Shown here piece by piece: positions 22,722-33,784 of a stretch of 64,000 nt of DNA. Below the pieces are notes generated by a model, which had not been told where the DNA came from, searched no databases, and saw only the letters and a list, made by a program, of their open reading frames with translations. Each line of letters opens with the position of its first letter. Position 1 is the stretch's first letter. Origin of the DNA: Stenopsyche tienmushanensis (taxonomy: Eukaryota; Arthropoda; Insecta; Trichoptera; Stenopsychidae); contig WACJ01000187.1 in NCBI GenBank assembly GCA_008973525.1, positions 62,001 through 126,000 on the forward strand. Direction: 5' to 3'. The position numbers and the translations under genes are program-made.

Positions 22722-24196
22722 TAGTCAACACGCTGCGGAGGACCGAAAATGAATGATGCATTGTGTGAGAATTTCACCAAATTTATAATGAGAGCCTGTC
22801 TACCAGCGAAGACTGGTGGGTGGTGGTGGAGGCAACAATCGTTTCTTGCAGCGGGTGACCAAGCGACGACGTTGCCTTCTAGCACTGCACTCTGCCTAGG
22901 AACCTACCCTGCTTGTAGATCCTTATTGAAGCCCTTTTTTACTAAAGCAATAAAAAAAAGCTTTTAGGATCGTAAATTAAATTAAATTGAATTTGATAAT
23001 TTACGACTTTAATTACGCAAAAAATTTACTTTTTAGGGCAAATTGAGTTGAACATCACGGAAAGTGAAACTTAAACCGACAGTTGTTCAGAAAGAGAATT
23101 GTAGTCTCTCCGTATCCGTAGCATATATCGTAGACACGCTACGTGCATACACTGCACCACCTTTAATACGCGTATACATAACATAACGCAACCTCTAGAC
23201 TGGTACCATGCCTATTTTATTATATATTATACAAACACAGCTTCATCTTTTACCTAAAAAGTTTCATTAACAAATAGAAAAATCAATGCATAAAATCAGT
23301 TTTTCCTAGGAGCTAAAAAGTTTCACTTCTACCGTGTGATAGTTTCATGCTTTTTTTTACACTTAACTCTACTGATGCCCATCAAAATGACAGGTAGTGA
23401 AAAACACACAGTTTCTTCATAAAGAAAACATCTTCATTTAATTTTAAATCAATTTGACTATGTCGGTTAAATCAATACTACACGAAATGCAATCAATGCA
23501 CGATTCGAACGATTCTAACTGAATATAATTTTTTTGTAAAAGATAGAAATTAGATATCGCCTTCATACTGACAAATGTAAGTTCAAGCGCATTAGTGAAA
23601 ATTCATACACATATAATATGAGACATGAATAATATGAAAAATGCCTTCCAGATGTGTCATCGTCCCTTGGCCACCATTTAAAAATTCTGCAGGAATTTGA
23701 TATAATTTCAAAATTATCATATTTCATTTTAACGTCGGCTGTTAGCCAATATTTTTGAAATCGCTATTCAATCAATCCTAACTTAAAAATATGTGGAAGG
23801 TAATGGGTAATCACCAAATAAAAAATCTCTATCCCAAAAATCAACCAGTCATATGCGTAAACCATTATCAAAATTTAAGATTTGTCCCGAATTATCCCGA
23901 TTTAGCTTTCAGAATCAGCATTGCCTTCGATTGAATATTGAACATGTAGAAATTATTTAAACAACCTAATCTATTGAACAAAATTAATAAACAATAATTA
24001 TACAAAATAGTTGAAAAACAGTTCTAAAGATAAAAAATAACTTTGATTGTGACTCAATAATAACAGACCACAAGTGAAATACTTGAAAAAATGTATCGAC
24101 TTTTCTAAGATCAATCATAAACTACTTCCTTTGAGCTTTCGTCTGAAAAATCTAATCTATAATACATTTATTCTAATTAAGGATCTGTTGCGTTTT
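22722..24196. other. Intergenic DNA upstream of the cuticular gene
   Basis: A GC-richer patch at about 22,790-22,930 (gactggtgggtggtggtgga) contains a 72-codon plus frame with no recognised homology; it ends in an A-rich run like a retroposed fragment. The rest is AT-rich with no supported feature. Confidence 0.35.
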
Positions 24197-25075
24197 AACC
24201 CCTTAGCCGCCTCCTGGGACACACAGTCTTCATCGCGGCTGTCTCATGCAACCCATCGCGAGAGGCGTCTCAAGTCGAGGGGTATTCCGAGGGCCGGACG
24301 CATCCATACGCCTTTCATCTTAGCCTGAAGGGCCTTGACAAGAAGGATGGAGGCGCCTGCCGCTTAGTATCGATGGGACTCCGCAGCCTCGACACGAACT
24401 CGCAGCATACGACGGAATCCTTTATTTTACCTCCGTAGAAAAGACTCTTTTTTCCGACCGCTCATTCGACAACGCCGAAAAGGAAACAATTAAAACATTA
24501 TAATATATTGAACAATTAATACATATAATACTCAAATTTATTTACCATATATAAGCATACTTAGGATCTACCTCCACCGCTTGCAGACAACATTCGGCGG
24601 GTGCAGAGCCCGAACAGCATAAAAATTGACCCGCTTTAACGATAAAAATTAATATTCATTGGCAGAAATTATTATTTTAATCAAGTAACGTTGAGGCGGG
24701 GGCACTCTCTGGGGCAGAGTCCCCGGGCAGCACCCCGCCCTTACGTGCTCGTCGGGATGGCCGCGATAGCGCATGGGTCCGTTCTTCTATCGGACTGTGA
24801 TGTTGCTGGACGAATGGATGGGGATAGACGAGCGTCGAATAGAAAGATTCTCTTCTCTAAATTACTATTTATTCAAGGCTGACCGACGACTCTCCTGACT
24901 CCCGCCTCCTGCGCGTTACTACCCAACTGATAACGATGCACGCGCAATGTCTCCGCAGGGCCACAAGAGATGGCGCTGTTAAAATAACACATTGCACCTG
25001 AAGAGAGATGGAAGATCTCGCTGTTAACAACGCTACTACGTGGGGATGGTAAATCGTCCACGCTACATAAATTTA
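24197..25075. repeat. GC-rich islands of probable retroelement origin
   Basis: Two blocks (24,197-24,480 and 24,560-25,075) are strikingly GC-rich in an AT-rich region. The first starts ttaaccccttagccgcctcc. The second contains gaggcgggggcactctctgg, then ggcagagtccccgggcagca, and ends cgtccacgctaca. A further ttcccacgctaca follows 63 bp on, ending near 25,134. On the minus strand these ends read TGTAGCGTGG, compatible with an LTR start. No coding region or matching partner LTR is seen; the class is unresolved. Confidence 0.3.
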
Positions 25076-25402
25076 TTTAATTTTGAATTATTATAATTAT
25101 ACAAAAATAACTGTGAAATATTCCCACGCTACACATCATTTCATAACAGCTCTTGTTAATCTTTCGTTCGTTCGCTTCGACTCATGATCTGCCCACCACC
25201 ATTGCATAATGTTTATGTCGTAATTTACTTCCATTATTTTTTATAGTCCTTTTTGTTGTTTCGTAGAACTCTATTAGATCTAGTTCTGCTTGCTAATATC
25301 GTATTGGCATAGTGGTTTATTTTCTGAGTTCTTCTTGCACAGGTTTAAATCCAAACTGAAAAAAAAACATACTAATCTATGCTAATATATAGTATAACAT
25401 AT

Positions 25403-25554
25403 CAAAGTGCTTCGAACCATCATGTTTTTCATTTCGGTTTTCATACCGGTTCAGTTCCAAACATTTATGTAGGTTCGGTTACGATTTTCGTTCCGGCAAA
25501 AATAACGGCTTTACTGAAGATCGGTTTTCGGTTCAGTTCCAATTCGAAGCCCTG
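25403..25554. mobile_element. Miniature hAT-like element (GGTTCGAA family)
   Basis: caaagtgcttcgaaccat at the left and ttccaattcgaagccctg at the right are inverted. The interior is full of TTCGGTT and CCGGTTCAG motifs, as at the ends of the 15,462-16,506 element. Target duplications are not clear. About 150 bp, non-coding. Confidence 0.65.
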
Positions 25555-27690
25555 ATATATACTAAAGGGCATGCTTAATGATTTCAATAAGCCCATACTG
25601 AAGATCGACAAAATTAGAACGACTTTCAAATTGCCTTTCATCCGAAATACATATTTTTTCCGAAGTAATTTTTAAATAAATTGTTAAGTCTCTTTGGCAT
25701 AACTAGGTTAATAATTTTGGAACAATAATTACTAATTATAATGTATAGCACTTCAATTAGTATTCAACTTTGAGGAGCTTTGTTCAAAAATGCTTAATAT
25801 TCACATATCAAGGTAACGTCTTCTTAAACAGATCCAAATTCATTTCTATGTTTAATGCAAAAATCTAAGAAAAAAACTATTCAAGCAACACCTTGATGCG
25901 ATGGATATAAATTGGATTTCATATTGAACTGTAATAGGTTTATAATACTAGTATACTTCTTGCATGAAAAATACAAGTTGGCAATAAAAAATAAAGCGGC
26001 TTCATAATTTAAGGCCTTGACACATTAACGAGATACCACGACAAGAAAATCGCATTGAAAAGTGAAAATGTGGAAATGAACTTCTTCGATGCATCGACCG
26101 ATCCAAATGGTAGGGCATTGGCTTACATCTTCACCGCATACTTCCAATAGCTTTTACATATATGTTTTATTTTTTTAAATATTTGCCTAATATTTTACTA
26201 TCTTCCATTTTCACAATATTGTAAATATTTTATTAATTGCTAAAGTTATAGTTGTTGGACCAAAAAACAGTGAATGTTATTGCCGATGTCATTGAACTAC
26301 ATTTTTTGCGAGTTTAATGGTTGGTCCACTCGTGTTTAATAATCTATGAAAATTGCCGTTCGTTTCGAATATTAAAATCCATACGCATAACAAAATTGAG
26401 CTCACTTTATAAAGTCTTGCATCAAGTAACCACACCAGTTTTTATTTATTTTTGATACACTTTTTGTTTGAAAAATCGATGGAAGTCAATCGACTGCAAT
26501 GGCAAATGTCAAGGATATTTCGGTCATTTTATATGCAATGCAACTTCAACAAACATCGATATTTTTCCTGTACAACTCAATACAAACCACATGCTGTATT
26601 TTAATGATCCAAAATACATGTTTTTGATTCGCCATTTTTTTATTAATAAATTTAATAAACTCTTTGCGATTGTATTTAAATGAAAGTTTTTTAGGCAACC
26701 GGCCATAATGAAGCTAGCCAAAAAAAATATATTAACATAAAACGGCAGTGTGGACTCGCAAAGTATGATTATCTTGCAAACAGTTACTGTTGGTCTATTT
26801 CTGTTACATTAAGCCTGAATTATTTCAGTTTTATGATTTCTAAAATTATTTTTATGCTAATTCAAGTGTATTATTTCAGTTTTTATCGAAAGCAACCTTT
26901 CTATCAATCGTCTTCATTGCGAATAAAAATAATACATACAACTAGAAACTATCCATATTTTTTTATTCCAAGCTAGCTGCATAATTAAATACAAGTAATC
27001 TCCATATGATGTGATCGATAACTTCCTAAAAAGTCTATATGACACAAGGTTTTCATCATCATCACTTTTAATCATCAGAGAGCGGATATATTTTTCCTGA
27101 AAAAGAACGACAATAAGCAGTGTCTATTTAAAAATCATTTTCATAATCACTCACTGCTTTAAATTATTGATGAACAATCGATTTATCTTATAGAATTTCA
27201 GAATATATGTGGCATATAAATTTGATCAATCCACTTCGAATTATGATGAATCCAAGTCTTCGTTTTCCCAATCATTTCCGTGGAAGTTGCTATTATTTTT
27301 GGGCTGCTATTATTGCATTGTCATGATGCTACCAATACCATTGAAATGCTTAATACATAGTCATTGTGTTCAAGTTCAAAGACTTGAGCTCACCAACAAT
27401 AGTCAGTTAAAATTCTTCAGACTGTTATAAAGCATTCACACTATCGCATTTGTATATCATGCTTCAACAGAATACGTCCTACGACGTTAAAATCATTTAT
27501 TAAATTGTCTTCTTAATTAAATAAAAGCATGCTGCTATCGACGGTTTGACAGTTATAACACAGTAGATCTGGCGAAGCAAATATATTGTATTTGATGCTA
27601 AACTCATTAATGTAAAACCTTAAAATCTTTTTGACGAAATATTATTATTTAAGTGTGATTTTTTGATTTTTAATTTTGTGACTTTGTGTG
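25555..27690. other. AT-rich intergenic DNA, no supported feature
   Basis: Scattered 60-75-codon frames only (26,468-26,721; 27,209-27,430), none with a recognised motif. Confidence 0.4.
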
Positions 27691-27740
27691 CAGGAGATGT
27701 GGTTAGCGACCACATTTTAAAAACTATAAATATCATGTCA
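27691..27740 (+). repeat. SINE body fragment
   Basis: caggagatgtggttagcgac then cacattttaaaaac matches the non-tRNA body of the SINE at 22,226-22,271 (minus strand). The tRNA-like head is absent. Confidence 0.45.
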
Positions 27741-27949
27741 AAGTGATCGACAATGGCAAAAAAGTAAGAATTTATTTTATTCAATTATAGCTATATTTTT
27801 GTTTCTTTGGAAGATTGGAAGACATTCTTCTTATATAATATTAATCTTGCATTGATCTTCAATATAGAAAAATACAAGATCTCGATTGGCTTCTGTCATA
27901 GTTTTTCTACTTAACCCATTCGGTACGAAGAACAGACATGTTGTGCTCT

Positions 27950-28035
27950 AATATAAATCCACTTTTCTGTCAGGACCTCTCAGCGTGTACAAAATCTTTT
28001 ATGATGTAAATGAACCTCTACACTGTTGATATTGT
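27950..28035 (+). repeat. Possible diverged fragment of repeat family T
   Basis: ctgtcaggacctctcagcgt then gtacaaaat resembles the left part of the 12,917-12,965 stretch (ctgtcaggaccgccacatcg then tgtatgaaat). Similarity is short; low certainty. Confidence 0.3.
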
Positions 28036-30474
28036 TCGTATTTTATTTTTATTTTTATTTAGGAATTTAAAAACAGCTTTTGAAGCAAAATAAAATACAT
28101 TAACACATAATATTCGTTCATTTATTTGGAAGATTTCGTCGCGTTAAAATATATTGTGAATGTTTAGACGTGTAGGGGTATCTTTATGGCACGACTTTAC
28201 CACCGATGCACGAGTGTATGATGAGACGCAAGATACCCATCTCTGTCTCCAAATTTCCTTTACACACATCCTTTATCGGAAAGATTTTTCGTTGTAAATT
28301 AATAAAGCAAAATATCTATTGCCCGCAAGGATCATGCTATAGGAATCTATACTATAGATTGCTTCAAATTTCACTATTTAATATTTAATTTTAAATAAAT
28401 TTAAGACCATAACATTGTATGGAATTTTATCATGTATTATATTCCTTATATGCATACAAAGCCAAACAGAAACGTTTAACTTTCATTTTGCTTCCGAGTA
28501 TTCTTTATCTAAACGACCATAATATGTACATTATCCAGTAAGGATTAATAACAGACACCTGCAAAGTAAACTGGAAATTTCATCAAGATAGAAAATGGGC
28601 TTGGTCATAATCTCATAATACATGTAGATCACGTACAACCTCAAAGGTCAACATTTTTAAAAATATTCGCACATCGACCAAAACAAATTGATTTTCTACA
28701 CTAACTCTCCATACTATACTAGCTAAATCATATAATATTTAACTCTCAGCATCAAGATTTAATTAATCTGACACTCATCTATCGGGTACATTGTTCTTTT
28801 GGTCCATAACAACAATGTAATAGGCTTATTAGACTTATGTACTTAGAATCAATGACAATATCTTAATCTGTATACAATGAGTAGAAATACTTTCAAATAT
28901 GCATTCACCATTAATTAGCAACGCTTTGAGTAAAAACCATGTTTTTCCATTTTAATCTCCCCAAGCCAATACAAAACTAATGATCAATCCACATGATTAC
29001 ATTTATCGCAAAAAAAAAACAATTAAACAGTAAAAATTGCAATGATGAAGCAATTTCATCCCAAACGCTGTCCATGATACTTCTAGCACTCTTTATCTGA
29101 TGCTGCATTCCAAAATGCTCAATAGAAAGTGTATTTCTCTTTCAAGGACCAATAATTCCATACATTCACATTACTAAATTAGAGCAATCTATTCAATATG
29201 ATGTCATGCATTATTACACATCTCATGGGGAAAAAATATCCTTATAATCATAGTAGCTCATGAGCTATAAATTTGTTATTAATTGCAATTTATATATTTT
29301 GCAATTCAGTTTTTGCGTCCTGAAAAAGTTGACCTCGCACCAAATTATATATTTCAATTACTATACAAACCAATCAGCACCATGGACATAATGAATCATA
29401 CCAAATGCATAGCAAATCATTTCAATAATTCGATCAAAAACATAATTTAATATTGCAGAGTCTGCCAAGCTAAATGTTATCAATTTTACTCCATTGCAGC
29501 TGTCAAATCAACCACAAACCATAGATAAAATTCAAATAAAATATCGTGATCAATCGTTTCGGTAGTCTTTGTAGCATTGCTAAACGTAATAATGGCAATC
29601 GGAGTTAATACAAAACTAAAATATATTTTTGAAGATACGAATTGAACGAAATCGGAATATAAAAAACGAGTCAATATTCTGAAGCAGTGAGTGATCATGA
29701 AAGTGCGAGGACCTGCTCAAGTCATAATATGAGCATCAATCACTTTCTGCTAATGTTAAAATATCTACTCAAGCTCAATGTTATTTTACCTACGAAGACT
29801 TTTTATAATTAGTATGCAAAATTACAGAAAAAGTATAAAAATTAACAACACATCAACGCTCTTTAAAAACATGATGTTAAGGGTCAGATTTGATGACATT
29901 TAAAATTTTAATCGAATAATCAGATAAACTCTTTCACTTTTATCTGAATATTCGAGTTGATAGCATTATATTAGAGCTGATGCTAAGCGCAGTTTAATCC
30001 TTCACTACAGTGTAAAATTTTAAATATTTAACGTTTATAACGAGCATATCGATATTCGACAACGCGAGTAAAATTAATAAAAATATCAAAATACTATTAT
30101 TTTTTGTTAAAAGCCTTATCCCTTGATCTTTTTAGAAAGAAGTTCATTATTTTTTTTTCCTTAAAATTCCTTTCCTTGGTTGCTATTCCCTAAATAAAAG
30201 GAAAATTCATTTCGATTTTTTTAACATCAAAAACATCGAAAACTGTAAATATTTTTCCTTGGTTTAGGATACATTCGAAATATTTCGTCAGGGTTGGCAC
30301 AAACAGAAATTGTCAAAAATATCAAATTTATCCAAAAATATAAATTATTAATTTTTATAGATAAAAAGTAAACATTCATTCAAAATAGCTATAGTATGAA
30401 TGATCATTAGATCGATGATATAGTAAAATTAAAAAAAATACAGATATGATTAAGCGTAATTTCAAAAATAACTT
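28036..30474. other. AT-rich intergenic DNA, no supported feature
   Basis: No gene or element recognised. The segment near 30,275-30,300 (cgaaatatttcgtcagggtt) resembles the palindrome in the MITE at 15,754-15,989 and may be the decayed left end of the piggyBac element that follows. Confidence 0.4.
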
Positions 30475-31443
30475 TTATCCTTTCCAAAAATTGTGCATCG
30501 ATGAAAGTCTTTTACTCTTCAAAGGGAGACTACTCTTCAAACAGTACATTCCGTCGAAAAGAAGCCACTTTGGAAAGGAATGAAAATGGAAAGACAAGTG
30601 AGAAGTGACGATGCTATCCACAATACAATACTCAGTAAATATAATCGCATCAAACAAAATAGATCGACAAAGTGGCAAGTCCATAATGAAACCTGAATTA
30701 GTTATAGACTATACGAGAAATATATATATCGTTGAAAGAAGTGACAGCATGATATCTTTCGTAAAGTCTATCAGAAAAACCATCAAATGATACAAAAAAG
30801 TTTTTTTCCATCTCGTCGATTTATGTATACTAAATTCATACTTTGCATTTCGAGAGAAAACAGGAAAGCATATCACACTTGGGGATTTTCGGCTGACTGT
30901 GATTCGACAGATGATTCAAATACATTGTCCAAACGACCAAAAACTACAAGAATGGCGATTTACCTTTTCGCTTAGAAGGACAAAACAGCCATTTCTTAAC
31001 TGATATTGAAAAAAATCTTCGATGTAAAAAAGAAGAGATGCATTGTGTACCTTGCTTCAAAAAAAGGCAGGAAACAAAATTCGCGTACGAAAATTGTAAA
31101 ATCCCACTCTGCCCAACGACTTGCTTCAAAGCATACCACACTCAAAATTATTATTGTGTATAATATATTTATGTGTATATTTGAGGCTATAAAATTATAA
31201 TATTTCAAATTTAACAAACGTGGATATAACTTTTTAAATTTCTTTAATATTTTTGTGGCAACCCTAGTGAAAATCAAGTGTCGTTTTTTCATGCAAATTA
31301 TATCCTGATTAATTGTGGCTCACCAATTATATAAATGAAAAATATTTATAATATTTATTTATTAGTAAAAGTACTTTTTTTTTTAAAATAATTTTTTTTA
31401 AAAATCAAATCGCATTGAAAACACGCGGCAACCAAGAGGTTAA
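30475..31443 (+). mobile_element. piggyBac transposase remnant with right terminus
   Basis: The plus strand, over shifting frames from about 30,610 to 31,140, retains the distal piggyBac transposase: KPELVIDYTRNIYIVERSDS, then ISFVKSIRKTIK-stop-YKK, then VFFHLVDLCILNSYFAF and GKHITLGDFRLTVIRQM. This corresponds to the family pattern YN-x-x-MGGVD-x-x-D ... RKT-x-KWYKK-x-FFHL-x-D ... NA. After it comes a relic of the C-terminal Cys-rich finger (KKRCIVYLASKKGRKQNSRT, most cysteines lost). The right end, cgcggcaaccaagaggTTAA (31,440-31,443 is the TTAA), is a typical piggyBac terminus. The N-terminal half and left end were not found. Inactive. Confidence 0.8.
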
Positions 31444-31999
31444 TATACACTAAAATTTAAAATAAATAGGAAATTATATCGTCGTTATTCTAAACGACTT
31501 TTTTCAGGGGTTATTTCAAATCAATTTATCGATAATAATATACTATCAAGATATGTAAGTGTAAATAAACCGCATCCAATAATTTATAACGGATATTACG
31601 AGTAATTAATATCGGTTTCGTTTTAACCAAGCACGATTGTATGTTACATTTTGGGAATTAATTTGATTCCATTTAATAAATATTAATTAATGTAATTATT
31701 GCGTTAATAATCAGTCAAGTAACATAGTTATAGATTGTCGTTATTTTTTCCTACGATCCAATCAAATGATTACAAATCTCAAAAGCTGCGTTAAATTAAT
31801 TTTGATGTTATTGCTAAAAGCTAGATCTCTCGATTGGAATTAAGTCAGATAAACTTTCATACAAGGCATATTTTTAGCACCACTACTTATGTAAGATCGT
31901 AAAGTTTCTACCATAGGTGCCGGTTTCTACAAACGACAAAAACTATCCTACACAACACGTTTGCTATCGTTTAATTTCAATTTTCGTTCGCACAAAATC
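31444..31999. other. Intergenic DNA, no supported feature
   Basis: AT-rich. The last 150 bases before 32,055 become less AT-rich, ahead of the candidate secreted-peptide exon. Confidence 0.4.
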
Positions 32000-32054
32000 T
32001 AATTGAAATGAATGGTACTATCTTCGCATTAACAACTTTATCTACAACCGGTCA

Positions 32055-32243
32055 ATGCGATTTGGTGATATAAATCAGGTTCAAATATTAGCAATTACAT
32101 TGCTGATACTTCTTCTGTTGCAACCAGTCGATTCTTTGGCGAGTAAGCCAATTGTTGATAGTTTTTTAATGTCGCCCAACCAGTGTCATCGACCGCTCCA
32201 GATCAGACATTGACAATTCAACGACCTGTGCTTCGTCGAAATG
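32055..32243 (+). CDS. Candidate first coding exon of a small secreted peptide
   Basis: ATG at 32,055 opens MRFGDINQVQILAITLLILL, then LLQPVDSLASKPIVDSFLMS, a convincing signal peptide (hydrophobic core ILAITLLILLLL, small residues before the cut). A consensus donor (GTAAGTAAAT) follows at 32,244. In the unaltered frame a TGA ends the product after 53 residues (QCHRPLQIRH). If one T were added in the TTTTTT run at 32,160-32,170, the frame would instead stay open to the donor, with VAQPVSSTAPDQTLTIQ then RPVLRRNG, whose dibasic site would suit a peptide precursor. Two short upstream ATGs precede it. I cannot name the family, and the downstream exon was not identified with confidence. The candidate acceptor ATACTTCAG near 32,314 leads only to a short open segment. 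Confidence 0.35.
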
Positions 32244-32520
32244 GTAAGTAAATATAAAAAGAAAGATCTTCCGCATGTTCGACCAAGATCGATCAATTAA
32301 CTGTATACTTCAGACCAACATTAAGTCGGTCGAGGAGAGCGGAATACTTTGGATGAAAGTATAAGTGTATGTCCGCTTCTGAGTCACATTTGACCGCATG
32401 GCTTGTTACGCAAAAAAATGGAGTAATTGAAGATCATATCTAAAATAAATATTGACGTATGTATAGTTTCAATGCGTGGATGTATAATATGAATTCCTTG
32501 ATCGCCTACTAGTCTTTTTT

Positions 32521-33263
32521 TACAGGATTTCTTTTTTAGGCACCTCTGTTGTGTAAATTAATTCTTTTGTCGACCTTATTCCGTGGCTCACATGGTCTCC
32601 AGACCTGACACCACTGAATTTATTTGTCTAGGGACGAATAAGCGCCAATTTTGCAAAAATAATAGAGGAAATACTACTTTAGACAACTACAGTAGAAATA
32701 AGAAAAAGGTGTCGTGCATGCATACGAAGCAGAGGTGGCCAATTTGAACAAATTTTATAAACAAATTTAATAAAAACATCTTAATCATAAAAAATATTTT
32801 CTGAACCCTGACCCTGTTCAACTAATACCTCTTTTGAAGTTTAACGTCATATTGAATAATTAATTATGACATGTAGCATATCGCTAGAAAGGGTGTGATG
32901 TAGATTTTTTTTAAACTAAACTAAGTTCAAAAAAGTTGTTAGTTTTTTGTTTAAAGAATTTATAAATTGACATTTGTTATTCGTTGGAAGCTTAAAACTA
33001 TTTTTTTAAACTAATTGCTTAAAATAATGATTTATTTAGATCAAAAATACATTGCAAAATATCCATGCTATTACAAATATAAATTATAATGTTATGCCGA
33101 TTTAAAGGTGAAATTTTGTGTATTTTTTTCAAAATGCTAAAAAATAATTCTATTTCGACAACCCTGACACTTAAGCCATAGTGGCTATGTGTGAAATATA
33201 GCAAAAGACCCCCTAACCCCCAAAAAAAAATTGTCGGTCCATGTATCAAACATCCTGTATAAA
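32521..33263 (+). mobile_element. Tc1/mariner-superfamily remnant
   Basis: At about 32,567-32,745 frames encode the end of an IS630/Tc1/mariner transposase: VSRPDTTEF in one frame and, in another, PWLTWSPDLTPLNLFVW. This is the familiar W-x-x-RSPDLTPLD-F-F-LWG block, and RCRACIRSRGGQFEQIL gives the C-terminal R-x-x-x-C-x-x-x-x-GG-x-FE. The right end near 33,236-33,263 (tcggtccatgtatcaaacat then cctgta) may pair with tacaggatttcttttttagg at 32,524. Those ends are inferred. Badly decayed. Confidence 0.6.
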
Positions 33264-33516
33264 ACAGTTAAATCAATGTAATATATTAATAAGTTTATGC
33301 ATCATATCTAAAAAGCTTAAAATCATTGCATATTTTTTTCAACCCAATAAATACCACTGTTAACGTAATAAATACCGCTGTTAGCCCAATAAATATCATA
33401 AATCTTTAACAAATCAACGTATTAAAACCAAAATGTAAGTTCGTATAGCTTGTTTTAAAATATTATAATGGTAATGTTAGTGAAAATCAAACCAAGTACC
33501 AAATAAAAAATTCAAA

Positions 33517-33784
33517 TCTAATATATAAAAATTAATCTTTGTTTGTTCGTATTTAATGCGTTGCCATATCGTTCATCCGATTGCGATAAAACTTTGTCAA
33601 CTTATTGTTTGTAATTGCGGAAATAACATAGGTATAGTAAAAATATTGTTTGTGTACTATGTTGGCACATATTGGTCTGTTGGTTGCTAAGGTAAACCGT
33701 CGATTTGTTATGTATTTGACAAGTGTTTGGTCTTCGGTGGACTATACCGTGAGACGGTAACACAGAGACGTCATCATTTTAATT
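33517..33784 (+). mobile_element. Helitron-like non-autonomous element, copy 1
   Basis: Begins TCTAATATATAAAAATTAAT then CTTTGTTTGTTCG, which resembles the 5' end of insect Helitrons (TC start, ATAAA, TTTGTTTGTT). It is about 80% similar by eye to 35,944-36,258: gccatatcgttcatccgatt, gcgataaaactttgtcaac, atgttggcacatattggtct, tcttcggtggactatacc, gtcatcattttaatt. A defined 3' hairpin plus CTRR was not confirmed. Confidence 0.6.

Noticed and set aside
22749..22967. 72-codon frame rich in Trp (GGWWWRQQSF)
   Set aside because: Occurs in a GC-rich patch ending in an A-rich run, with no signal peptide, no splice context and no family resemblance.
30287..31267. agggttggcacaaa and tttgtggcaaccct as terminal repeats of a separate transposon
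   Set aside because: They are inverted over 14 bases with one mismatch but lack any target duplication, and they lie around piggyBac coding sequence. They are more likely internal repeats of that element.
32160..32243. A TGA selenocysteine codon within the secreted-peptide exon
   Set aside because: There is no SECIS-like evidence and no selenoprotein motif; an ordinary stop or a one-base indel explains it better.
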